In this document: positions 16,986 through 24,870 of the stretch, piece after piece
Position numbering within the stretch: the first letter of the stretch is position 1
Layout of the letters: each line of letters begins with the position of its first letter
Assembly (NCBI RefSeq): GCF_022808175.1
Contig: NZ_JALGBX010000019.1
Coordinates: forward strand, 1-64,000
Source: Streptomyces sp. AP-93
GTDB taxonomy: Bacteria; Actinomycetota; Actinomycetes; Streptomycetales; Streptomycetaceae
Direction of reading: 5' to 3'
DNA length: 64,000 nucleotides
Made by a program: the position numbers and the translations under genes
Notes under the pieces: model-generated
The model's input: only the letters and a program-made list of their open reading frames with translations
The model's database searches: none
What the model was told of the DNA's origin: nothing

Positions 16986-17057
16986 GCGTACGTCGCGCAC
17001 GTTGCGCACATCGCGTACGTCGCGCACATCGCGTACGTCACATACGTCGTGTACGGG
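16986..17057 (+). repeat. Eight 9-bp tandem repeats ahead of the pterin dehydratase gene
   Basis: Consecutive 9-mers GCGTACGTC, GCGCACGTT, GCGCACATC, GCGTACGTC, GCGCACATC, GCGTACGTC, ACATACGTC, GTGTACGGG. They end just before the ribosome binding site of the next gene and keep a period of three codons. Confidence 0.8.
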
Positions 17058-17071
17058 GAAGGAGTCTGCGG

Positions 17072-17377
17072 ATGTCGAGAGAGCCGCTTTCGCAGAAGGA
17101 GATCGAGGACCGGCTGCGGGAACTCCCCGGCTGGGCCTTCGAAGACGACCGGATCGTCCGCACCTACCGGCTGGCCAGCCACTTCGCGGCGAGCGCACTG
17201 GTCAGCCATATCGCCGCAGTACAGGAGGAGTTGAACCATCACTCCGACCTCACCCTCGGCTACAACACCGTCCGCCTCTCCGTGAACACGCACGATGCCG
17301 GAGACGCAGTCACCGACGCCGACTTCACCCTCGCCGAGCGTGTCGAATCCCTGGCCCCCTCCCACGGCGCCGCCTGA
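17072..17377 (+). CDS. Pterin-4a-carbinolamine dehydratase family protein
   Basis: A 101-residue single-domain protein: LPGWAFEDDRIVRTYRLASHFAASALVSHIAAVQEELNHHSDLT holds the family's helix and catalytic His pair (EELNHH), and TVRLSVNTHDAGDAVTDADF holds the conserved THDAGxxTxxD. These enzymes dehydrate 4a-hydroxytetrahydrobiopterin; many bacterial members serve other pterin roles. GGGGAAGGAG precedes the ATG at 17072 by eight bases, which rules out the longer in-frame ORF through the repeats. The stop overlaps the start of the following methyltransferase. Confidence 0.9.
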   Translation: MSREPLSQKEIEDRLRELPGWAFEDDRIVRTYRLASHFAASALVSHIAAVQEELNHHSDLTLGYNTVRLSVNTHDAGDAVTDADFTLAERVESLAPSHGAA

Positions 17378-18159
17378 TGCCGAAAGCTCCACCGATGCCC
17401 GTGCCCGCGCCGAGACCGCTCCTCGACTACGACGCCGAAGCGGAGGCCTACGACGCCACCCGCGGCGGGGCCCCGCGCGCCGAGGCCGCCGCCGCGGCGG
17501 TCCTCGGCCTGCTCCCGCCGGCCGCCGTGACCCTGCTCGACCTCGGCTGCGGCACGGGCATCGTCACCACCCGCATCGCCGCCGCCCGCCCGGGGCTGCG
17601 CCTCCTCGGCGCGGACGCCTCGTACGGGATGGCCGCCATGGCGCGCTCCCGGGGGGTCCCGGTGGTCCTCGCCTCCGGGGCGCGGCTCCCGTTCCGCTCG
17701 GGTTCGCTCGACGCGGTGAGCGCGGTCTGGCTGCTGCACCTGCTGCGCTCACCGGGCCTGGTGGCCGCCGTGATCGCCGAGGCCGGGCGGGTGCTGCGGC
17801 CCGGCGGGACGTTCGTCACCACCGTCGACAAGGACGCCGCCCACGACGTGGGCAGCGACATCGACGCGGTGCTCGCCGAGCACCTCACCGCGACCCCCGC
17901 CGACTCCGCCCGGGCCGTCACCGGCCACGCGGCCGCGGTGGGTCTGTACCCCGCCGGCGAAGCCCTCTTCACCGGCCACGGCCAGGGCCGCACCCCGCGC
18001 GGGGCCGCCGAAGCGCTGCTCGCCGGGCGGTACGCCTCCCGGGTCCACCCGCGCGGCATCACCCCGCGCGAGCTCGCCGGCCGGCTGGAACTCCTGCCCG
18101 GACCGGACACCCCGCGCGCGGAGCCGACGTACCGGCTGCGCGGCTTCGTACGGGCCTGA
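17377..18159 (+). CDS. SAM-dependent methyltransferase (class I)
   Basis: A 260-residue methyltransferase. Motif I is LLDLGCGTGIVTTRIAAARP, and AEAGRVLRPGGTFVTTVDKD marks the region around strand 5. The start codon ATG at 17377 overlaps the TGA of the dehydratase (TGATG), so the genes are translationally coupled; an alternative in-frame ATG is at 17395. The pairing may mean a pterin- or aromatic-linked pathway, but the acceptor substrate is unknown. Confidence 0.85.
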   Translation: MPKAPPMPVPAPRPLLDYDAEAEAYDATRGGAPRAEAAAAAVLGLLPPAAVTLLDLGCGTGIVTTRIAAARPGLRLLGADASYGMAAMARSRGVPVVLASGARLPFRSGSLDAVSAVWLLHLLRSPGLVAAVIAEAGRVLRPGGTFVTTVDKDAAHDVGSDIDAVLAEHLTATPADSARAVTGHAAAVGLYPAGEALFTGHGQGRTPRGAAEALLAGRYASRVHPRGITPRELAGRLELLPGPDTPRAEPTYRLRGFVRA

Positions 18160-18176
18160 CGGGCGGGGCAAGGGGC

Positions 18177-18213
18177 GGGGGCAAGGGGCGGCGGGCCGCT
18201 GCCCCTTGCCCCC
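18177..18213. terminator. Bidirectional terminator between convergent genes
   Basis: GGGGGCAAGGGGC (18177-18189) pairs perfectly with GCCCCTTGCCCCC (18201-18213) around an 11-base loop. It separates the plus-strand methyltransferase from the minus-strand lectin gene. Confidence 0.75.
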
Positions 18214-18222
18214 GCCCCCGCC

Positions 18223-18651
18223 TCAGGCGGGCTCCAGGCGCCACCACTGCGCCGGGGAATCGGTGTCCTCGCACTGCCGGGCCCGGCCCTCCGCGTCCGC
18301 CTCCAGCGGCAGACCGCTGATGGCGGCGATCAGCGAGACCACGCCGGGGTCGTCGAGGTGCTCCTCCACGACCCACTCCTGCGCCCCGAAGGCGTTCGCC
18401 TTCCACACCTGGATCCGGGTGCCGCTCTCGGTCGACGCGTTCGCGACATCGAGCCGCTTGCCGTTGTGGACGCTGACCAGGTGGAAGATCCCGCCGCCGC
18501 TGTGCACCGGGGTGATCTCCCACCGCCGGGCCGCGGCCGGCTCGCCGTCCGGCCCGACGCAGACCCGGTTGCCGCTCTCGACCTGGAGCAGCAGCCCGCT
18601 CCCGGCATTGCGGATCAGGTACACGCCGTCGGGCGCCTTCGTCTCCGTCAT
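18223..18651 (-). CDS. Ricin-type beta-trefoil lectin-domain protein
   Basis: A 142-residue single beta-trefoil. Repeated strands carry the ricin-B pattern: GVYLIRNAGSGLLLQVES, NGKRLDVANASTESGTRIQVWKANAFGAQEWVVEE and SGLPLEADAE...AQWWRLEP. The domain usually binds carbohydrates, but there is no signal peptide, so a cytosolic role or non-lectin binding is possible. It starts eight bases after the aldo/keto reductase stop and is probably co-transcribed with it. Confidence 0.8.
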   Translation of the reverse strand: MTETKAPDGVYLIRNAGSGLLLQVESGNRVCVGPDGEPAAARRWEITPVHSGGGIFHLVSVHNGKRLDVANASTESGTRIQVWKANAFGAQEWVVEEHLDDPGVVSLIAAISGLPLEADAEGRARQCEDTDSPAQWWRLEPA

Positions 18652-18659
18652 CGGTGGGC

Positions 18660-19508
18660 TCAGTAGTCGAACTCGGCCGGGTCGGGACCGATCCGGCGGC
18701 CCGCCCCACCCGCGCCGAGCGCGTCCAGCGCGGCGATGTCCCCGGCGTCCAGCGCGAAGCCGAAGACGTCCAGGTTCTCCCTGATCCGCGCCGGGGTGAC
18801 CGACTTCGGGATCACGACGTTGCCCAGCTGGAGGTGCCAGCGCAGGACCACCTGCGCGGCCGAGCGGCCGTGCTTGACGGCGATCGCGGTGACGGCGGGC
18901 AGGGTGAGCAGCTCCTTGCCCTGGCCGAGCGGGGACCAGGCCTCGGTGGCGATGCCCAGGCGCGCGTGCAGGGCGCGCAGCTCGGTCTGGGGGAGGAGCG
19001 GGTGCAGCTCGATCTGGTTCACGGCCGGGACCAGGGAGCTCTCGGCGCCGAGCCGCTCCAGGTCGGCGGGGCGGAAGTTGGACACGCCGACTGCCTTGGC
19101 GCGGCCGCTCTGCGCGATCTCCTCGAAGGTCTTCCAGATGGTCAGGAAGTCGTCGCGCATCGGGCGCGGCCAGTGGATCAGGTACAGGTCGATCTCGTCG
19201 AGGCCCAGCTTGGCGAGCGAGGCGTCGAACTCGCGCAGCACGTTGTCCCGGCCCCACGTCTCGGACTTCCCGTTCCACAGCTTGGTGGTGACGAAGAGCT
19301 CCTCGCGCGGCACCCCGGCGGAGGCGATGGCCTTGCCGGTGCCCTCCTCGTTGCCGTAGACGGCAGCGGTGTCGATGCTGCGGTAGCCCGCCTCCAGAGC
19401 CGTCCGGACGGCCTGCTCCGCCTCGGCGTCCGGAACCTGCCAGACGCCGTAGCCGAGCTGGGGCATGAGCGTGCCGTTGTTGAGCTTGATGCCGGGGACC
19501 TGATTCAC
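18660..19508 (-). CDS. Aldo/keto reductase (2,5-diketo-D-gluconate reductase-like)
   Basis: A 282-residue (alpha/beta)8 NADPH reductase. The catalytic tetrad is visible: D46 and Y51 in YRSIDTAAVYGNE, K76 in VTTKLWN and the His in YLIHWP. AVGVSNFRPADLERL and IPKSVTPARIRENLDVF are the two standard family signatures, the latter the coenzyme-binding segment. Substrate specificity of this clade is broad. The start is GTG at 19508. The gene is followed closely by the lectin gene. Confidence 0.92.
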   Translation of the reverse strand: MNQVPGIKLNNGTLMPQLGYGVWQVPDAEAEQAVRTALEAGYRSIDTAAVYGNEEGTGKAIASAGVPREELFVTTKLWNGKSETWGRDNVLREFDASLAKLGLDEIDLYLIHWPRPMRDDFLTIWKTFEEIAQSGRAKAVGVSNFRPADLERLGAESSLVPAVNQIELHPLLPQTELRALHARLGIATEAWSPLGQGKELLTLPAVTAIAVKHGRSAAQVVLRWHLQLGNVVIPKSVTPARIRENLDVFGFALDAGDIAALDALGAGGAGRRIGPDPAEFDY

Positions 19509-19543
19509 GTCGGTCGTTCCCTCTGGTCGTCGCTGGTGCGGGT

Positions 19544-19583
19544 GCTGACTCGTGCTGATTCGTACTGACTCGCGCTGACTGCC
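19544..19583. repeat. Four ~10-bp tandem units
   Basis: GCTGACTCGT, GCTGATTCGT, ACTGACTCGC, GCTGACTGCC in tandem, about 36 bases upstream of the aldo/keto reductase start (minus strand). Possibly a regulatory repeat; no function is known. Confidence 0.6.
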
Positions 19584-19643
19584 GTACGGAGGCCGGCGCG
19601 CAGGCCCGTACGACCGGCGACAACCGGCCCCCGGCGTGGCCTA

Positions 19644-19677
19644 TTCCCGCCGTACGGGTGAATCCGTACGGCGGGAA
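19644..19677 (-). terminator. Terminator of the branched-chain-type ABC operon
   Basis: A 14-bp perfect stem: TTCCCGCCGTACGG / CCGTACGGCGGGAA around GTGAAT. It lies 14 bases past the minus-strand ATPase stop. Confidence 0.75.
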
Positions 19678-19690
19678 CGGGCACCCGGCG

Positions 19691-20464
19691 CTACGCCCCC
19701 AGGTAGGCCTCCCGGACCAGCGCGTTGGCCCGTACCTCGGCGGCCGTGCCCTCGGCGAGCACGGTGCCCAGGTCCAGGACGACCACCCGGGTGCAGAGGT
19801 CCATCACGAAGGCCACGTTGTGCTCGACGAGCAGCACCGCGCAGCCCTCCTCCCCGGCGAGCCGGCGCACGACCGCCGCGAGCTGCTCGCGTTCGGGCGC
19901 GGACATGCCCGACGCGGGCTCGTCCAGGAGCAGCACCCGGGGCGGATCGGCCACGGCGCGGGCCAGCTCGACCATCCGGGCCCGCCCCACCGGAAGACCG
20001 CCGGCGTACGAGTCCCCGAGCGCGCCGATGCCGCAGTCGGCCAGCACCTGCGCGGCCCGCTCCCGCCGCTCCCGCTCCCGGCGGCGCCGGGCGGGCGAGG
20101 CGACCAGATCGGCGGCGAGACCGCCGCCCCCGCCCCGCCACTCCTGCGCGACGAGGACGTTGTCGGCCACGCTGAGCTGACCGAACAACTGCTGGCGCTG
20201 GAAGGTCCGGCGCATCCCGTGCCGGGCCCGCCAGACGGGGGAGCGCCGGGTGACGTCCACCCCGTCGAGCAGCATCCGGCCCTGGTCGGGCCGCCGGATC
20301 CCGGACAGCACGTCGAACAGGGTGGTCTTCCCGGCCCCGTTCGGCCCGATCAGCCCGCACACCTCGCCGGCCCGGATCCCCAGGTCCACACCGGTCAGCG
20401 CCTTGACCCCGCCGAAGCGGACACTGACGCCGCGGGCCTCCAGCACATAGGGGTCCGTCGTCAT
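19691..20464 (-). CDS. Branched-chain amino-acid-type ABC transporter ATPase (LivG-like)
   Basis: A 257-residue ATPase: Walker A GPNGAGKTT, a Q-loop region FQRQQLFGQLSVADNV characteristic of LivG, a modified ABC signature LPVGRARMVELARAV in place of LSGGQ, Walker B VLLLDEPASGMS, and the H-loop LLVEHNVAFVM. It energises import with the fused permease/ATPase chain upstream, whose stop overlaps this start (ATGA). The signature Pro-Val-Gly-Arg variant (GLPVGRAR) is seen in some LivG proteins. It is last in the operon and followed by a strong hairpin. Confidence 0.9.
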   Translation of the reverse strand: MTTDPYVLEARGVSVRFGGVKALTGVDLGIRAGEVCGLIGPNGAGKTTLFDVLSGIRRPDQGRMLLDGVDVTRRSPVWRARHGMRRTFQRQQLFGQLSVADNVLVAQEWRGGGGGLAADLVASPARRRRERERRERAAQVLADCGIGALGDSYAGGLPVGRARMVELARAVADPPRVLLLDEPASGMSAPEREQLAAVVRRLAGEEGCAVLLVEHNVAFVMDLCTRVVVLDLGTVLAEGTAAEVRANALVREAYLGA

Positions 20465-23457
20465 GTCGCCATCCCCAGGTAGGCCTCGGTCAGCCGGTCC
20501 GCCTCCACCTCGGAGCGCGGGCCGCACCAGGAGACCCGGCCCTGCGCGAGGTAGGCGACGGTGTCGGCGATCCCGAGGATCTCGGCCGCCTTCTCCTCCA
20601 CCAGCAGCAGCGCGGTCCCCGCGGCGCGGAGCTCCATGAGCAGCCCGTACACCTCGTCCACCACGCGCGGGGCGAGCCCCAGGGAGGGCTCGTCCGCGAT
20701 CAGCACCCCGGGCGGGCGCTGCAACAGCGGTGCGAGGGCCAGCATTTGCTGTTCACCGCCGGACAACGACCCGGCGGAGACGGTGCGCCGCTCGCGCAGC
20801 CGGGGGAACCGGTCGTAGACGGCGTCCCGTTCGTCGGCGTCCCTCAGGTAGAGGGCGAGGTTCTCCTCGATGCTGAGCGAGGGGAAGATGCCCCGGCCCT
20901 CGGGTGCGAGCAGCACCCCCGCCCGGGACCGGCCCACGGCGCCGTCGCGAGTGGCGTCGCGCCCGTCGACGAGTACGGCTCCGCGGGTCACCGGCAGCGC
21001 TCCGGCCGCGACCCGGCAGGCGGTGCTCTTCCCGGCCCCGTTGGGCCCGAGCACGGCAAGGATCTCGCCGCGCCGCACGACGAGGTCCACGCCGTGCAGC
21101 ACGAGCCCCCCGTCGTACCCGGCGGTGACGCCGCGCAGCTCCAGCGCGGGCGGCTCCGCCGGTGGCGCCGGGGTGAGCCCGGCTGCGGGTGTTTGCCCTG
21201 CGGGCGGCTGTTCCCCCACCCCACCCCTTCCCGAAACTGGGGCGCTGCCCCAGCCCCCGGCGACCAGATCAGCCCCTCCGGCGTTTGAGGAGCGGGGGTC
21301 CGGGGGCGGAGCCCCCGAAGGGTCCGGGCGGAGCCCGGTTTCGGGAAGGGGCGGGGTGGGGGACAGCCCCGCAGGGCCCACCCCGGCTCCGCCACCAGCC
21401 CGGGCCGCGGGAACGGCTCCGGCTCCGGCCCCGGGCTCGGCCCCGGCCCCGGCCGCGGGAACGGCGATGGCCTCGGCCCCGGCCCCGGCCGCGGGAACGG
21501 CGATGGCCTCGGCCTTGCCGGTGCCCCGCGCTGCGGGCACGGCCGAGGCTCCGGCCCGGCGGCGGGCCAACCGCACCGGCACCGCCGCGCAATACCCGTC
21601 GGGATCGTTGGCCAAGGCCAACCCCGCGAGCCCGAACAGGATCACCGGCAGGTGCGCCGACTCCGTCACGTAGTCCGCCATGATCCGCGGAGCGACGGCG
21701 AAGACCAGCCCCGCCACCACCGCGTACTGCGGCCTGCGCACACCCGCCGCGACGACCACCGCCAGCCACACCAGCCCGGTCATCGCCGTGAAGTCCGTAG
21801 CGGTGATGCGGGTGTTGTACGAGGCGTACATGACGCCCCCGAAGCCGGCCAGCCCCGCCGACAGCGTGAACAGCAGCAGCTTCGTCCGCAGCACGGACAC
21901 CCCGGAGGCCATCGCGGCCGCGGGAGCCGACCGTACAGCGAGGATCGCCCGGCCCGAGGGGGAGCCCCGCAGCGCGCTCAGCCCGGCGGCGACCGCTGCG
22001 ACCAGGAGGACCAGCGCCACCCCCAGCGCCCGGTCGTCGGAGAGGTCCACCGGCCCGATGACCGGGCGCGGGATCGACCAGCCGGAGTCCCCGTTGCGCA
22101 GCCACCGGATCTGGAACAGCACCTGGTCCGCCAGGAAGGCCAGGGCCAGCGTAGCCAGCGCCAGGGAGCGCCCGCCGAGCCGTAGCGCGGGCAGGGCGAC
22201 CAGGGCTCCCAGGACGGCGGCCACGCACGTGCCGACCGCCAGCGCCGCGATGAACGGCCACCCGCGGCTCATCAGCAGTCCCGCCACCAGCGCGGCCCCG
22301 GTCACGAAGGTGCCCTGGGCCAGGGACACCATCGCGCCGAGCCCGGTGACCACGGTGAAGGACATGAACACCAGGGCCAGCGCGAGCCCTTGGGCGAGGA
22401 GCCCGCTCCAGAAGGGGGTGGTCACGGTGTAGAAGGAGGCGCCCAGCAGGACACCGCCCACCGCCCACACCCCCCAGCGCCGTACCCACGGGGCCCCGGC
22501 CAGATGGTCCGGCGAGGCCACGTCCACAGCGGCGGTCCCGGCCGCCCGGGCCCGCCGGGTGAGCACCAGCAGCCCCCCGAAGAGGATCAGGAAGGGCACG
22601 GCCGTCCTGAAGCCGGTGATGGAGTCGGCGAAGGACGCGTAGCCGACGACCAGGTTCTGCAGGACCCCGAGCCCCAGCCCGCCCGCGAAGGCGAGCGGTA
22701 CGGAGGCGAACCGCCCGATCACGGCCGCGGTGGCCGACACGAACAGGAACAGCGTGAAATCGTGCGCGGACAGCCCGAGCAGCGGCGTCGCCAGGACCCC
22801 CGCCAGCCCGGCCAGCCCCGACGCGATCATCCACGCCACCGAGGACAGCCGGTCGGCGTCGATCCCGCGCAGCTCGGTGAGCGAGCGGTTGTCGACGGCG
22901 GCCCGCAGCCGCAGCCCCAGCCGGGTGTGCCGCATCAGCACCCACAGGGCGACCGCCACCAGGGCCGTGGCCACCCAGGTGATCAGCTGGTCGGAGTCGA
23001 TGCCCACGTCGGCGGTGAGCTGCCAGGACGTGGCGGGGCTCGGCCCCACGCCCGGCAGCCCGAACTGGTTCTCCGCCGGCTTGAGCGGCGCCCCCGCGTC
23101 GGTCAGGAGCTCCACCGTCCACAGCCCGGCCGCCGGCAGGGCCACCAGCAGACCGATGGTGGCCACGATCTGCGCCGTCTCGCCGACCTGCGCGAGCCGC
23201 CGGAACATCAGCCGGTCCAGCGCCCACCCGAGCCCGGGGGCCAGGACGAGGACCACCAGCAGCGCCGCCGGGACGGCCGGCCAGCCGAGCCCGGAGTGCA
23301 GTTCGTAGAAGGTGAGCGCAGACAGGTAGGCGGTGGCCCCGTGCGCGAAGTTGAACAGCCCGGACGCCGAGTACGACAGCACCAGCCCGGTGGCCAGCAG
23401 TGCGTACAGGGCGCCGGACACCAGACCGCTCAGTACGAAGGCGAGCAGATCTCCCAT
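20461..23457 (-). CDS. Fused LivH-LivM-LivF: two permeases and an ATPase in one chain
   Basis: A 998-residue chain. Residues 1-305 are a LivH-type permease (GLVSGALYALLATGLVLSYSASG), about 330-630 a LivM-type permease (VTGLGAMVSLAQGTFVTGAAL), about 640-770 a low-complexity linker, and 772-998 a LivF-type ATPase with Walker A GPNGAGKST at 804-812, LSGGEQQMLAL and Walker B VLIADEPSLGLAP. LivH/LivM fusions are known; adding LivF is unusual. The linker is partly encoded by tandem repeats (AIAVPAAGAGAE twice) and by a palindromic repeat element (21190-21384) read in frame. The start is ATG at 23457, 16 bases after the binding-protein stop. Operon with binding protein upstream and LivG downstream. 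Confidence 0.9.
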   Translation of the reverse strand: MGDLLAFVLSGLVSGALYALLATGLVLSYSASGLFNFAHGATAYLSALTFYELHSGLGWPAVPAALLVVLVLAPGLGWALDRLMFRRLAQVGETAQIVATIGLLVALPAAGLWTVELLTDAGAPLKPAENQFGLPGVGPSPATSWQLTADVGIDSDQLITWVATALVAVALWVLMRHTRLGLRLRAAVDNRSLTELRGIDADRLSSVAWMIASGLAGLAGVLATPLLGLSAHDFTLFLFVSATAAVIGRFASVPLAFAGGLGLGVLQNLVVGYASFADSITGFRTAVPFLILFGGLLVLTRRARAAGTAAVDVASPDHLAGAPWVRRWGVWAVGGVLLGASFYTVTTPFWSGLLAQGLALALVFMSFTVVTGLGAMVSLAQGTFVTGAALVAGLLMSRGWPFIAALAVGTCVAAVLGALVALPALRLGGRSLALATLALAFLADQVLFQIRWLRNGDSGWSIPRPVIGPVDLSDDRALGVALVLLVAAVAAGLSALRGSPSGRAILAVRSAPAAAMASGVSVLRTKLLLFTLSAGLAGFGGVMYASYNTRITATDFTAMTGLVWLAVVVAAGVRRPQYAVVAGLVFAVAPRIMADYVTESAHLPVILFGLAGLALANDPDGYCAAVPVRLARRRAGASAVPAARGTGKAEAIAVPAAGAGAEAIAVPAAGAGAEPGAGAGAVPAARAGGGAGVGPAGLSPTPPLPETGLRPDPSGAPPPDPRSSNAGGADLVAGGWGSAPVSGRGGVGEQPPAGQTPAAGLTPAPPAEPPALELRGVTAGYDGGLVLHGVDLVVRRGEILAVLGPNGAGKSTACRVAAGALPVTRGAVLVDGRDATRDGAVGRSRAGVLLAPEGRGIFPSLSIEENLALYLRDADERDAVYDRFPRLRERRTVSAGSLSGGEQQMLALAPLLQRPPGVLIADEPSLGLAPRVVDEVYGLLMELRAAGTALLLVEEKAAEILGIADTVAYLAQGRVSWCGPRSEVEADRLTEAYLGMAT
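21190..21384. repeat. Palindromic repeat element inside the fused ABC gene
   Basis: The outer arms 21212-21237 and 21338-21363 are inverted repeats of 26 bases with one mismatch, and a weaker match (GCCCTGCGGG.. / ..CCGCAGGGC) extends pairing to about 21190-21384. The core has GGCGTTTGAGGAGCGGG and GTCCGGGGGCGGAGCCCCCG, a pattern I know as a dispersed intergenic repeat in Streptomyces genomes. Here it is translated without a stop, as residues ~692-756. Confidence 0.75.
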
Positions 23458-23473
23458 TCCGTTTCCCGTACCC

Positions 23474-24739
23474 CTACTTGAAGGGGATGGGCTCGTAGCA
23501 CTTGAACGGTACGGAGACCTCGTACGCGCCGTTCTTCAGCTGTACGAGCGCCCCGCAGCCGAAGCTGTCCTTCTGGCCCTTGGGCTCCGCGCGGTTGCCG
23601 ACGAGGGTGCCGGTGTCGGAGAAGCCCTGCGCGGCGGCCTGGAAGGACTCGACGGTCAGGCCCTTGCCCGCCTTCTGCGCGATGGACACGAACAGGTCGG
23701 CCGACATGTACCCGGTCATCATGTGCATGTTGAGCGGCACGTCCAGCCCGCCCGACGCGGCCTTGATGTCGGCCTTGAACTGGGCCATCTTCGGGCTCGT
23801 CGACTCGAACGGCTCGAACTGGAGCAGGACGTGCACGCCGTCGAGGGCCTGCTTGGTGGCGTCCTGGGCGAGCAGACCCGGGTCGTAGTCGGTCGGGTCG
23901 GAGAGCAGGCCCTTGTACCCGCTGCGCTTGAGCGAGGTGAACAGCCCGATGTTGTTGGGGGTCTGCATGACGGAGACGACCGCGTCCGGGGCCTTGCCGC
24001 CGTTGCTTTCGAGGATCTCCTTGACGTACGCCGACCAGTCGCTCGGCACGGCGGTGCCGGGCACCGAGGCCTTGGCGTAGGAGACCTTGAACCCGGCGCT
24101 GGTGAAGCCCTGCTGGAAGGTGCGCACGCCGAACTTTCCGGCGTCGCTGTCGTTGGCGATGATCGCGACCGACTTGCCCGCGGCGCCGCCGAGGATCTGG
24201 CCGATGCCCTCGGGCCAGGTCTGGTTGATGGTGCCGCCGGGGGTGGGGACGAGGCAGCCGTTGAACCCGTAGATGTACTTGGGCCCGCAGAAGGAGGGGA
24301 GCGTGCCCCAGCCGAAGGTGGGTACCTTCTCCTGCTCCAGGAAGTCGGCGCCGGTGAAGGTGACCGAGCTCATGGGGGAGACCGCGAAGACCTTGTCCTG
24401 CTGGACGAGTTTGCGGGCCGCGGCCAGGTTCTTGGCGGGGTCCTGCCCGTCGTCCTCGGCGCCGATGTAGTCGATCTTGAGGCCGTTGATCCCGCCCTCG
24501 GCGTTGGCCCTCATGTAGCGGGCCTTCGCCCCGAGGTCGGTGGCCTTCTTGCTGTAGCCGCTGGCGCTGGTCATCGACACGATGCCGCCGACTTTGATCG
24601 AGTCGGCGGTCACCCCGCGGGAGTTGCCGCCGGCTACTCCCGGCTTGTCGGTGGAGGCGCCGTTGGAGGCGGAGTTGCAGGCGGAGACGAGCGCGAGCGC
24701 TGCCGCCGCGGCGGCCAGGGTGCGGATCGGTCGCAACAT
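23474..24739 (-). CDS. ABC transporter substrate-binding lipoprotein (Leu/Ile/Val-binding family)
   Basis: A 421-residue lipoprotein: signal peptide with lipobox LVSAC (Cys21), then a type I periplasmic-binding fold starting SIKVGGIVSMTSASG with GGINGLKIDYIGAEDDGQDPAKNLAAARKLVQQDKVFAV, typical of the branched-chain amino-acid binding family. Two disulphide-capable pairs (FCGPKYIYGFNGC; FGCGAL...FKC) are visible. GGAGGGG lies about eight bases ahead of the ATG. It is the first gene of the operon feeding the fused permease/ATPase. The ligand may be an amino acid, amide or aromatic acid; the adjacent acyl-CoA ligase hints at a carboxylate. Confidence 0.92.
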   Translation of the reverse strand: MLRPIRTLAAAAAALALVSACNSASNGASTDKPGVAGGNSRGVTADSIKVGGIVSMTSASGYSKKATDLGAKARYMRANAEGGINGLKIDYIGAEDDGQDPAKNLAAARKLVQQDKVFAVSPMSSVTFTGADFLEQEKVPTFGWGTLPSFCGPKYIYGFNGCLVPTPGGTINQTWPEGIGQILGGAAGKSVAIIANDSDAGKFGVRTFQQGFTSAGFKVSYAKASVPGTAVPSDWSAYVKEILESNGGKAPDAVVSVMQTPNNIGLFTSLKRSGYKGLLSDPTDYDPGLLAQDATKQALDGVHVLLQFEPFESTSPKMAQFKADIKAASGGLDVPLNMHMMTGYMSADLFVSIAQKAGKGLTVESFQAAAQGFSDTGTLVGNRAEPKGQKDSFGCGALVQLKNGAYEVSVPFKCYEPIPFK

Positions 24740-24870
24740 GTGTGGATCCCCTCCGGTCGGAATCCCCGAATTCTGTGCGTGACCTGACGCATCGTCAATA
24801 TCAACGACGAGTAAAGTGACGCCCCGTCAGGTAACGGTTCGGACGTTGGGGTGATCGCGCCGCGCGGCCG
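24740..24870 (-). promoter_or_regulatory. Promoter/operator region of the ABC operon
   Basis: On the minus strand TTGACG is followed 17 bases later by CAGAAT, a plausible promoter. ACCTGACG (24782-24789) and CGTCAGGT (24825-24832) form a spaced inverted repeat overlapping this region, suggesting a regulator site. No cognate regulator is identified. Confidence 0.4.
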
